25,102 nt of DNA from Planctomycetota bacterium (GTDB lineage: Bacteria > Planctomycetota > Phycisphaerae > Phycisphaerales > SM1A02): NCBI GenBank assembly GCA_009926815.1, contig RFOC01000006.1, positions 1-25,102 on the forward strand, in the 5' to 3' direction. The notes beneath the pieces were generated by a model. That model was not told the origin of the DNA. It did not search any database and was given only the letters and a program-made list of their open reading frames with translations. Shown here in pieces: positions 16,984 through 23,856 of this stretch. Each line of letters opens with the position of its first letter. The first letter of the stretch is position 1. Position numbers and translations under genes: made by a program.

Positions 16984-18186
16984 TCAGAGGTTGCCGCGCT
17001 TCTCCTGCTCCAGTTCCAGAGCCTCGAAGAGGGCCTTGAAGTTGCCCTTGCCGAAGCTCTGGCTCCCACGGCGGCAGATGATCTCGAAGAACAGGGTCGG
17101 GCGATCCTGCAGCGGCTTCGTGAAGAGCTGCAGCAGGTAGCCCTCGTCGTCGGCGTCCACCAGGATCCCCAGGTCGCGCACCCGCTGGTGGTCCTCCTTC
17201 ACGGCGTGGTGGCCATGGGTGGTCAGCATGGCGTCCACGCGCTTCCAGACGCCCTCGTAGTAGGCCTCGGGAATGGCCAGGAAGTCCACGCCGCGGCGAC
17301 GGAGCTCGGCCACGCTGTGCAGCTCGTCATCCGTGCGGAGGGCCAGGTGCTGCACCCCGGGGGTCATGTCGTGCCACTCCAGGTACTCCTGGATCTGGCT
17401 CTTCTTCCTGCCCGCGGCCGGCTCGTTGATGGGCATCTTGATCAGGTGGTTGCCGCTGGCCATCACCTTGCTCATGAGCGCCGAGAAGTCGGTGCTGATG
17501 TCCTTGTCGTCGAAGTGCTTGAACATCCGGAAGCCCAGGACTTCCTCGTACCACTTCACCCAGTGGTTCATCTTGCCCTCCTCCACGTTGCCCACGCAGT
17601 GGTCGAAGAACTTCAGTCCGCACGGATGCTTGCGGTTGTACTCGTTCAGGGCGAAGCCCTCCATGCCGCGGTAGCCCGGCATGAACGTGCCGCCGGCCTT
17701 CACCGTGGGCAGGGCGTACCCGCCGGTCCGGCTCACGAAGGTGTGCACGCAGCGACCGTAGGTCTTCACCGAGGCGGTCGTCACGGTGCCCACGGCGTCC
17801 TTCACGGTCACGGGCTCCTGCCCGCTGGTGCCGCCGTTCCGCAGTGCCTGCTCGTAGGCCTTGGTGGCGTCGAAGACCGTCAGGGCCACGTCCTTCACGC
17901 CGTCGCCGTAGCGGCGGATCTCGTCCGCGCCCGCGGCGTCCTTGTTCAGCGGCGTCTCGAGCAGCAGCCGGATGTTGCCCTGCGTGAGCAGGTACTTGGC
18001 CGCACTGCGGCTGCCGGTGGTGAGATCGCAGATCTGCTCCACCTGGAAGCCGAAGGCGCTGGCGTAGAAGTACGCGGCCTGCTTGGCGTTGCCCACCAGG
18101 AAGCGGATGTGGTCGACGTCGATCAGGGCCAGGGGGTCGGCGGCGTGATCGAGGGTGGTCACGGACTGCTGAGCGGTGCTGGTCAT
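16984..18186 (-). CDS. hppD: 4-Hydroxyphenylpyruvate dioxygenase
   Basis: Non-heme iron enzyme that turns 4-hydroxyphenylpyruvate and O2 into homogentisate and CO2, feeding the homogentisate dioxygenase encoded about 10 kb away. The protein is 400 residues, the length of eukaryote-like HPPD and longer than many bacterial forms (about 350). Two vicinal-oxygen-chelate domains are visible. The iron ligands are His196 (FFDHCVGNV), His280 (GVQHLAL) and Glu368 (LFFEIICRRG). The C-terminal GKGNFKALFEALE helix that gates the active site is present. ATG 18186 has a TAGAAT box exactly six bases upstream. The GT9 gene follows after 30 bases. Confidence 0.97.
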   Translation of the reverse strand: MTSTAQQSVTTLDHAADPLALIDVDHIRFLVGNAKQAAYFYASAFGFQVEQICDLTTGSRSAAKYLLTQGNIRLLLETPLNKDAAGADEIRRYGDGVKDVALTVFDATKAYEQALRNGGTSGQEPVTVKDAVGTVTTASVKTYGRCVHTFVSRTGGYALPTVKAGGTFMPGYRGMEGFALNEYNRKHPCGLKFFDHCVGNVEEGKMNHWVKWYEEVLGFRMFKHFDDKDISTDFSALMSKVMASGNHLIKMPINEPAAGRKKSQIQEYLEWHDMTPGVQHLALRTDDELHSVAELRRRGVDFLAIPEAYYEGVWKRVDAMLTTHGHHAVKEDHQRVRDLGILVDADDEGYLLQLFTKPLQDRPTLFFEIICRRGSQSFGKGNFKALFEALELEQEKRGNL

Positions 18187-18192
18187 CCCGCC

Positions 18193-18198
18193 ATTCTA
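18193..18198 (-). promoter_or_regulatory. -10 box for hppD, leaderless spacing
   Basis: TAGAAT on the minus strand ends six bases before the ATG at 18186. It is the best match to TATAAT in the window. Confidence 0.6.
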
Positions 18199-18248
18199 TC
18201 CCCGCCCCGCGCGGGATCCGAATCCGCTCGCGGCGATCCGGCTGCCGC

Positions 18249-18254
18249 TACCCT
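18249..18254 (+). promoter_or_regulatory. -10-like box for the small membrane peptide
   Basis: TACCCT ends eight bases before the ATG at 18263. The same hexamer precedes the unknown gene at 3771. Confidence 0.45.
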
Positions 18255-18262
18255 CGGCCCGC

Positions 18263-18391
18263 ATGAGCACTCGAAGGACCGTCTCGATCATGGTTGGCGC
18301 GCTCGTGCTGATCTTCCTGCTGGTGCTGGTGACCGCTGGCGTGCCGCGAGGGTGCGTGCCCTCGCCCGCCAAGGCACCCAGCCCGAACTGA
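18263..18391 (+). CDS. Small single-pass membrane peptide, unknown function
   Basis: A 42-residue reading frame: basic start (MSTRRT), one hydrophobic helix at about residues 7-27, and a short Pro/Ser/Ala-rich tail with one Cys. I recognise no family. Support for its being real is a TACCCT box eight bases before its ATG, matching the start style of neighbouring genes. It also fills exactly the gap between hppD (divergent) and apt (convergent, ten bases away). The helix could also be an uncleaved signal peptide. Coding status is probable, not proven. Confidence 0.6.
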   Translation: MSTRRTVSIMVGALVLIFLLVLVTAGVPRGCVPSPAKAPSPN

Positions 18392-18401
18392 CCCCGGCGG
18401 C

Positions 18402-18923
18402 TCAGAAGCGCATCGGGGCGTGGATCTCCAGCCCGCGCAGGGCATCGCGTCCACGCAGCGCCGCCAGCTCGATGAGCACGGTGGCTCCGACCACCTCCGC
18501 TCCGATCGACTTCAGCAGCCGGGCACAGGCCTCGAGCGTGCCGCCGGTGGCGAGCAGGTCATCCACCAGCAGGACGCGCTGGCCCGGGGTGACCGCGTCG
18601 TCGCGGACCTCGAGCGTGTCCTCGCCGTACTCGAGCTGGTAGGTGACGCTCTTCACCGGAGGGGGCAGCTTGCCCTTCTTTCGGATCGGGATGAATCCGC
18701 AGGAGAGCGCCTGCGCCACGGCGGTGCCGAAGATGAAGCCGCGACTTTCCGCGCCCGCCACGGCCGCGATGTGGGCGCCCCGGAAGGGGTTGGCCATCAG
18801 CTCCACCGCGAGCGCCAGGCCCGCGGGATCGCGGAGCAGCGGCGTGATGTCCTTGAACAGGATGCCGGGCTTGGGGTAGTCGGGCACATCCCGGATCAGT
18901 CCGCTGAGGCGCGTGGTGGGCAT
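18402..18923 (-). CDS. apt: Adenine phosphoribosyltransferase
   Basis: Salvages adenine with PRPP to AMP in the cytoplasm. The protein is 173 residues, normal for the family. It begins with the family pattern IRDVPDYPKPGILFKDITPLL. The PRPP-binding motif is VLLVDDLLATGGT, and AGAESRGFIFG and IPIRKKGKLP are also typical. ATG 18923 was chosen because it stands 13 residues before the conserved DVPDYP and close to a weak -10-like box. It is divergent from the groES-like gene and convergent with the small peptide gene. Confidence 0.96.
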   Translation of the reverse strand: MPTTRLSGLIRDVPDYPKPGILFKDITPLLRDPAGLALAVELMANPFRGAHIAAVAGAESRGFIFGTAVAQALSCGFIPIRKKGKLPPPVKSVTYQLEYGEDTLEVRDDAVTPGQRVLLVDDLLATGGTLEACARLLKSIGAEVVGATVLIELAALRGRDALRGLEIHAPMRF

Positions 18924-18931
18924 GGGTGTGA

Positions 18932-18937
18932 AGACTG
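18932..18937 (-). promoter_or_regulatory. Weak -10-like box for apt
   Basis: CAGTCT on the minus strand, eight bases before the ATG at 18923. It keeps only the second and last bases of the TANNNT pattern. Confidence 0.3.
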
Positions 18938-18965
18938 CACGCCCCGGACTCCGGGTGCAAGGGGC

Positions 18966-18971
18966 TACCAT
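18966..18971 (+). promoter_or_regulatory. -10-like box for the groES-like/aroA unit, leaderless spacing
   Basis: TACCAT ends six bases before the ATG at 18978 and fixes the start of the groES-like gene. Confidence 0.55.
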
Positions 18972-18977
18972 CTGGCC

Positions 18978-19310
18978 ATGACGCAGCCACGCACAGGCAC
19001 CCGGAAGCTGGAGACGGTGGAGCCCGTGGGCAAGCGGGTGCTCATCCGCAAGGACGAGGACCGCAAGATCACGAAGGTGGGCATCCATCTCCCCGACAAG
19101 ATCGAGATTCCCACGCTCACGGGTCGCGTGGTGGCGATCAGCGCACAGGTGGAGCGGGATGCCGACTATCCGATCCAGCAGTACGACCGGGTGCTGTTCA
19201 ATCCCCGGCATGGCGTGCCCGTGGATTTCGAGGGGGACAACCGTCTCTTCGTGATCCCCGTCGAGGACGTGGTGGCGGTCTTCCGAAGCGACAAGGCTTC
19301 CGAGGCGTGA
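18978..19310 (+). CDS. GroES-like (Cpn10) co-chaperonin, divergent
   Basis: A 110-residue protein of the Cpn10 fold. GroES caps GroEL and helps enclose folding clients. The pattern PVGKRVLIRKDED, then the mobile-loop-like KVGIHLPD, TGRVVAISA, DRVLFNP and a final VIPVEDVVAVF follows GroES from end to end. A basic N-terminal extension of about 14 residues comes first. The loop reads GIHL where GroES usually has GI[VI]L. No groEL is adjacent, so it may be an extra copy with a special role. ATG 18978 is supported by a -10-like box six bases upstream. The stop overlaps aroA as GTGA, an unusual partner. Confidence 0.85.
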   Translation: MTQPRTGTRKLETVEPVGKRVLIRKDEDRKITKVGIHLPDKIEIPTLTGRVVAISAQVERDADYPIQQYDRVLFNPRHGVPVDFEGDNRLFVIPVEDVVAVFRSDKASEA

Positions 19311-20614
19311 GCGCGCCCCGTCTGGGTGCATCGATCCTTGCGCCGAGGGCCTCGGGCCCGGTGTCGGGTCTCCTGGAACCGCCCGGATCCAAGAGCCTGA
19401 CGCAGCGTTGGCTCATGCTGGCTGCGCTGGCGGAGGGGACCAGCGTCATCGAGAATGCGCTTCGGGCGGACGACGTGGAGGCCCTGACGGCCGGCCTCCG
19501 CACGCTGGGGGCCAAGGTGCACTGGAGCGGGCCGAACGAACTCGAGGTGCAGGGCGTGGCGGGGCGCTTCCCCGGTGGTGGCCGGCTGGATGCACGCGAG
19601 GGCGGCACGCCCGCGAGATTCCTCATGGCCGCGGCCTCGCTCGCGGCGAGGCCCTGCACGCTGGATGGATCCCCTCGCCTGCGCCGAAGGCCGATGGCGG
19701 ATGGCGAGGCGCTGCTGGCGGCGCTGGGCTGCACCTCGCGACGGATGGGTGAGGAGGGGTTGCCGCTGGAGATCACCCCGCCTGGCGGAGGCTCCATGGC
19801 CAGCGAGGTCTCGATCGCGCGACCGGCCAGCAGTCAGTTCGTCTCGGCCATGGCGCTCATGGCGCCGTGGCTTCCCCGGGGCCTGCGTCTGCACTGCCAG
19901 GGTGGGTCGCCCAGCGATGCGTACGTGCACCTCACGGTGCAGTGCCTCAACCGACTGGGCGCCGAGGCGACCTGGGACGGTGGAAAGGGAGAGCTTCGCG
20001 TGAAGCCGTCGCCACTTGGGGCCTTCCGCGTGCGCGTGGAGCCGGATGCGTCCAGTGCCGCCTACGCGTGGGCGCTGGCCGCCATCGTTCCGAGTTCCCG
20101 GATCGCGGTGCGCGGACTCTCGCCGGCCTCGCTGCAGCCGGACATGGGCGTCTGGCACGCGCTGCAGCGGATGGGGGCGAAGGGTTTCGAGGAGGACGGG
20201 GCGGCGGGCATCGCGCACGGCGGCCCGAAGGGGTGCGTGGAGCTCGATGCCTCGGGCTGGCCGGACGGATCCATGGCCGTGATGGCCGCGGCCGCGGCCG
20301 GTGGCGAAGTGACGCTGCGGGGCCTGGGCACCTTGGCGGGCAAGGAAAGCGACCGGATCACCGCCATGCATGCGTGGCTCGATGCGGCCGGCGTGAACGT
20401 GGAGCGAGGCCAGGACTGGATCCGGGTGCACGGACCTGCGGCACACGCGGATCCGGTGCGCGTGGAGACGCACCGTGACCACCGGATCGCGATGAGCGCC
20501 GCGGTGCTGGGCGCGGTCCGTGGCGGCATCGAGGTGCTCGATCCTGGCTGCGTCAGCAAGAGCTGGCCCGATTTCTGGACCGTCTGGGGCCAACTTCTCG
20601 GCCAACCCGCCTGA
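19307..20614 (+). CDS. aroA: 3-Phosphoshikimate 1-carboxyvinyltransferase (EPSP synthase)
   Basis: Joins shikimate 3-phosphate and phosphoenolpyruvate to EPSP in aromatic amino acid synthesis; cytoplasmic. The protein is 435 residues, normal. The N-terminal PPGSKSLTQR carries Lys29 and Ser30. The other catalytic positions are filled: Asp320 (WPDGSMAV), Glu347 (GKESDRI) and Lys418 (VSKSWPDF). ETHRDHRIAMSAAVLG is intact. The usual GNAGTAMRPL loop is changed to GGTPARFL, which keeps the shorter core of the motif. The GTG start at 19307 overlaps the groES-like stop by four bases. The ABC exporter gene follows on the same strand after 39 bases. Confidence 0.96.
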   Translation: MSAPRLGASILAPRASGPVSGLLEPPGSKSLTQRWLMLAALAEGTSVIENALRADDVEALTAGLRTLGAKVHWSGPNELEVQGVAGRFPGGGRLDAREGGTPARFLMAAASLAARPCTLDGSPRLRRRPMADGEALLAALGCTSRRMGEEGLPLEITPPGGGSMASEVSIARPASSQFVSAMALMAPWLPRGLRLHCQGGSPSDAYVHLTVQCLNRLGAEATWDGGKGELRVKPSPLGAFRVRVEPDASSAAYAWALAAIVPSSRIAVRGLSPASLQPDMGVWHALQRMGAKGFEEDGAAGIAHGGPKGCVELDASGWPDGSMAVMAAAAAGGEVTLRGLGTLAGKESDRITAMHAWLDAAGVNVERGQDWIRVHGPAAHADPVRVETHRDHRIAMSAAVLGAVRGGIEVLDPGCVSKSWPDFWTVWGQLLGQPA

Positions 20615-20641
20615 AGTGTTGCGGAGGGCGGTCGCCTGCCC

Positions 20642-20647
20642 GATACT
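20642..20647 (+). promoter_or_regulatory. -10-like box for the ABC exporter gene, leaderless spacing
   Basis: GATACT ends six bases before the ATG at 20654, the same sequence and distance as upstream of 7861. Confidence 0.45.
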
Positions 20648-20653
20648 TGCCCC

Positions 20654-22474
20654 ATGCGCGACTTCTGGTGGTTCGCCCGGCGACTGCTGCGACGCAAGCG
20701 GGAGATGACGCTCCTGCTCCTCGCCGCCTCCATCAGCGCAGGTGGCCTTGGCGCAGGCCTGCTGAGCCTGGGCCCGGTGCTTCGGATCATCCTGGAGCAG
20801 GGTGGGTCGCTGCGGACGCTCGCGGAGCAGTGGAACGCCCGGCACGCCTGGCCGGCGGTGCCCGCCTGGGGCCTGGAGGTCCTGCCGGAATCCGCCTACG
20901 TGGGGGTGGTCGTGATCATGGCGGGACTGGTGGTGCTGACCCTGATCGGCGCCTCGGCCAACTTCCTGCACCAGTTGCTCTCCATGGGGGTGAGTTCGCG
21001 TGCGGCGGCCATGGTCCGTCTGGAGGTCTTCCAGCATGCCTTGCACCTGCCGCTGGCCACGGTCATGCGGCAGGGGCCCACCGAGTTCACCAGTCGCGTG
21101 CTCCGCGACACGGGCGAGCTGCGAACCGGCCTGGAGACGCTGACCAGCAAGACCCTGGCCCAGATCACCAAGGGTGCGGCCGCGTTCCTGGCGGCCCTGC
21201 TCTTCGACTGGCGGCTGGTGCTGGTGGCGCTGGTGGCTGGACCGGTGCTGGCCGTGGCCCTCCGCAAGACCGGCAAGAGCATCCGGCGGGGATCGCGCGG
21301 CACGCTGGAGGCCAGCGAGGTGCTGTTGCGGACCACCAACGAGTCGCTCCAGGGCCTTCGTGCGGTCAAGACGGCCACCGCCGAGCACGAGGCGCTTCGT
21401 CGCTTCAACCGGGCCAATCACGAGGCGCTCCGGCACGAGATGCGAGCCCGGGTGGCACGATCGCTCTCGGGTCCGATCGTCGAGACGCTCGCGGTGTTCG
21501 CGGTGGTCACGCTGGCGCTGATCGCGGCGAGGCAGATCCTCGCGGGCGAGCTTCCCTTCGACCGCTTCCTGCTCTCGCTCGGCTCGCTCGCGGTGGCGGC
21601 GGGGTGCATGCGTCCCGTGGCGGGGTTCGTGAACGAGATGCAGGCCGCCCAGGTTCCGGCGAAGCGTCTGCGGGAGCTGCTCTCGATGGGCCGGGAGGAC
21701 GCCGCGGATCGCGGCAAGCCCGCGCTCCAGCGTCATGGCCAGTCCATCGCCTTCGAGGCCGTGAGCTTCCGCTATCCCGGCAGCGATCGACGCGCGGTGG
21801 ATCAGGCCACGCTGCGCGTGAACCATGGCGAGCGCGTGGCGGTGGTGGGTCCGAACGGCTGCGGCAAGACCACGCTGCTCTCCCTGCTCACCCGGCTCTT
21901 CGAGCCCGAGTCGGGCTGCGTCACCGTGGATGGCGTCGACATCGCCTCGATCGACGTGCGCAGCCTTCGTCGCCAGATCGGCGTGGTGACGCAGGAAGCC
22001 ATGCTGATCAAGGGCACGATCGAGGAGAACGTGCGCTTCGGCCTGCGTGGCGTGGAGCGACCGCAGGTGGAGGCGGCGCTCCGGCGGGCTCATGCGTGGG
22101 ATTTCGTGCAGCGGATGCCGGGTGGCATGCAGGCGGCGGTGGGTGAGCAGGGCGCCAGTCTCTCCGGCGGTCAGCGACAGCGGCTGGCCATCGCCCGAGC
22201 GGTGCTCCGCGATCCAGCCGTCCTGATCATGGACGAGGCGACCAGCCAGATCGACGCCGAGAGCGAGGAGCAGATCAACGAGGCCATCGCCGACTTCGGT
22301 TCCGGTCGAACCGTGCTGGTGATCGCCCATCGCCTCAGCACCGTGCTCGCCTGTGATCGCATCGCCGTGATGGATGGTGGTCGCGTGATCGACACGGGTC
22401 GTCACGACGAGCTGCTGGGCCGTTGCGAGGTGTATCGCCGCCTGGCCCAGGCCCAGCTCACGGGTGTGGCCTGA
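20654..22474 (+). CDS. ABC exporter half-transporter (MsbA/MDR type)
   Basis: A 606-residue protein with a membrane domain (about residues 1-345, roughly six helices) fused to an ATPase domain (about 365-595). This is the type IV exporter layout of MsbA and multidrug pumps, which work as dimers. Walker A is GPNGCGKTT from residue 399, the signature is LSGGQRQRLAIARA from 503, Walker B is VLIMDEATSQID, and the switch is AHRLST. The segment between the first two helices (about residues 48-77) is long for the family and should face outward. The substrate is unknown; lipid A, other lipids or peptides are possible. ATG 20654 is supported by a -10-like box. The 3' end overlaps the opposing hydrolase gene by 17 bases. 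Confidence 0.93.
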   Translation: MRDFWWFARRLLRRKREMTLLLLAASISAGGLGAGLLSLGPVLRIILEQGGSLRTLAEQWNARHAWPAVPAWGLEVLPESAYVGVVVIMAGLVVLTLIGASANFLHQLLSMGVSSRAAAMVRLEVFQHALHLPLATVMRQGPTEFTSRVLRDTGELRTGLETLTSKTLAQITKGAAAFLAALLFDWRLVLVALVAGPVLAVALRKTGKSIRRGSRGTLEASEVLLRTTNESLQGLRAVKTATAEHEALRRFNRANHEALRHEMRARVARSLSGPIVETLAVFAVVTLALIAARQILAGELPFDRFLLSLGSLAVAAGCMRPVAGFVNEMQAAQVPAKRLRELLSMGREDAADRGKPALQRHGQSIAFEAVSFRYPGSDRRAVDQATLRVNHGERVAVVGPNGCGKTTLLSLLTRLFEPESGCVTVDGVDIASIDVRSLRRQIGVVTQEAMLIKGTIEENVRFGLRGVERPQVEAALRRAHAWDFVQRMPGGMQAAVGEQGASLSGGQRQRLAIARAVLRDPAVLIMDEATSQIDAESEEQINEAIADFGSGRTVLVIAHRLSTVLACDRIAVMDGGRVIDTGRHDELLGRCEVYRRLAQAQLTGVA

Positions 22475-23240
22475 CGCCGAGGTGACGGGTCAGGAACGCC
22501 ACGCCGGCCTCCTTGGCCTGCGGTGCGCAGGATCCGAAGCCGATGTGCTCGTGTGGCGCTCCGGTGCGTGCGAAGGCCAGCAGCTCGACCGGCGACGGGC
22601 CATTCACGCCCCGGACGCGATCGAGGAAGCGGCGCTGGTCCGAGATGGGGATCCACTCGTCCAGCTCCGAATGGATCGCCAGCAGCGGCACGGGCGTCCA
22701 GCGATCGAGGTGGCGAGCGGGCTCCATGGCATCGGCCCTGGCGGGATCGTGGGTCGCCCCGTTCAGGTGACTCCAGTCGCCCGTGGTCGCCTCCACCCAG
22801 GCGGCCCTGAAGCGGTGGGGTCGACAGAGCGCGGCCAGCGTGACCATGCCGCCCAGGCTCATGCCGCCGATGGCGCCGCGCAGCGGATCGAGGCCATGCT
22901 CAGGGCCCAGGGCGTGAAGGAGCGGCCGCAACTCGGCCAGCGCGGCCTCGGCGACCTCCATGGTGCGCTCGGAAGCCTGCCATTCGGGCACGGCCCGTTC
23001 GCCATGGCCCGGCAGGTCGATGGCGACCGTGGCCACGTCCGCGCGGAGGAGGCGCAGGTAACGCCCGTTGTCCAGTTCCTTGTGGGCGGTCCGGCCGTGC
23101 ATCCAGAGCAGCCAGGGCATGGGCCGCGGCCTGAGCGTGGATCCATGATCGGGATGCACGATCAGGCAGGGCGTCGGTCCCACGTGAAGCCACCGCGAGC
23201 GCTCGCGAAGGGAACGGGGCATGGGGGCGTCGGGTCCCAT
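22458..23240 (-). CDS. Alpha/beta hydrolase, YjfP-like esterase
   Basis: A 260-residue alpha/beta-hydrolase without a signal peptide. The oxyanion region is LLWMHGRTAHKE and strand 4 ends AIDLPGHGER. The nucleophile elbow GGMSLGGM places Ser128, the acid is likely in HSELDEWIP, and the His is in APHEHIGFG. The fold and HG.T..KE pattern recall E. coli YjfP, a carboxylesterase; the natural substrate is unknown. ATG 23240 is chosen because a TAGGGT box ends six bases upstream; ATG 23222 is an alternative. It overlaps the ABC exporter gene tail to tail by 17 bases and is divergent from rsmD with 25 bases between the two starts. Confidence 0.9.
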   Translation of the reverse strand: MGPDAPMPRSLRERSRWLHVGPTPCLIVHPDHGSTLRPRPMPWLLWMHGRTAHKELDNGRYLRLLRADVATVAIDLPGHGERAVPEWQASERTMEVAEAALAELRPLLHALGPEHGLDPLRGAIGGMSLGGMVTLAALCRPHRFRAAWVEATTGDWSHLNGATHDPARADAMEPARHLDRWTPVPLLAIHSELDEWIPISDQRRFLDRVRGVNGPSPVELLAFARTGAPHEHIGFGSCAPQAKEAGVAFLTRHLGVRPHP

Positions 23241-23246
23241 GCCGCA

Positions 23247-23252
23247 ACCCTA
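23247..23252 (-). promoter_or_regulatory. -10-like box for the hydrolase, abutting the rsmD box
   Basis: TAGGGT on the minus strand ends six bases before ATG 23240. It directly touches the plus-strand box at 23253. Confidence 0.5.
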
Positions 23253-23258
23253 TAGCAT
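23253..23258 (+). promoter_or_regulatory. -10-like box for rsmD/ispD
   Basis: TAGCAT ends seven bases before ATG 23266, the same hexamer as upstream of purA. Confidence 0.5.
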
Positions 23259-23265
23259 CGGCGGG

Positions 23266-23856
23266 ATGCTCCGCATCATCGCGGGTGAACTTCGCAGCCG
23301 CCCCCTGGCCACCCCGACTGGCCGCGATCGCACGCGGCCCATGGGCTCCCGCACCCGGGAGGCCGTGTTCAACGTGCTGCGTGGCTGGTTCGACGACGCG
23401 GCCGTGCTCGATCTCTTCGCGGGGGTTGGCACGCTGGGCCTGGAGGCGGTGAGTCGCGGTGCGTCGCGCGTCTGGCTGGTGGAGCAGGATCGCGAGGTGC
23501 ATGACCTGCTGCGGCGCAACGTGGAGTCGATGGGGGTGGCGGAGCGCGTGCAGCTGGTTCGGGCGGATGCGCTGGGCGAGGTGGCCCTCGCCACCATCGA
23601 CCGACCCCTCGACGTGGTCTTCATGGATCCTCCGTTCGAGCTGGTCCGCACCGCGGAGGGGCTCGATCGCGTGCTTGCGCAGGCGGCCCGATGCCGCGAG
23701 CGCATGAAGCCCCGATCGTTCCTGGTGCTTCGTCTCCCCGAGATCGAGGGCGACGGTCCGGTGATTCCCGGTTTCGTGGGCCCCGAGCACCGCCAGTACG
23801 GTGCCGAGCAGCACGTTCTCCTCTACTGCCCGCGATCCCCGGAGCCATCCGCATGA
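23266..23856 (+). CDS. rsmD: 16S rRNA (guanine(966)-N2)-methyltransferase
   Basis: Methylates N2 of a guanine in helix 31 of 16S rRNA during 30S assembly, using SAM. The protein is 196 residues, normal for RsmD. It opens with the family pattern LRIIAGELRSRPL. RPMGSRTREAVFNVL follows, the SAM loop is LDLFAGVGTLGLEAVSRGA (Asp49), and the catalytic motif is MDPPF (Asp121). ATG 23266 was chosen over earlier in-frame ATGs (23221, 23239) because RsmD begins directly at RIIAGE and a -10-like box stands seven bases upstream. The stop overlaps ispD as ATGA. Confidence 0.95.
   Translation: MLRIIAGELRSRPLATPTGRDRTRPMGSRTREAVFNVLRGWFDDAAVLDLFAGVGTLGLEAVSRGASRVWLVEQDREVHDLLRRNVESMGVAERVQLVRADALGEVALATIDRPLDVVFMDPPFELVRTAEGLDRVLAQAARCRERMKPRSFLVLRLPEIEGDGPVIPGFVGPEHRQYGAEQHVLLYCPRSPEPSA

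Noticed and set aside
19166..22405. An open frame of 1079 codons on the minus strand
   Set aside because: It lies antisense to groES-like, aroA and the ABC exporter, which have complete family motifs. It is His/Arg/Gln-rich with no recognisable domain. High GC content makes stop codons rare in the opposite frames.
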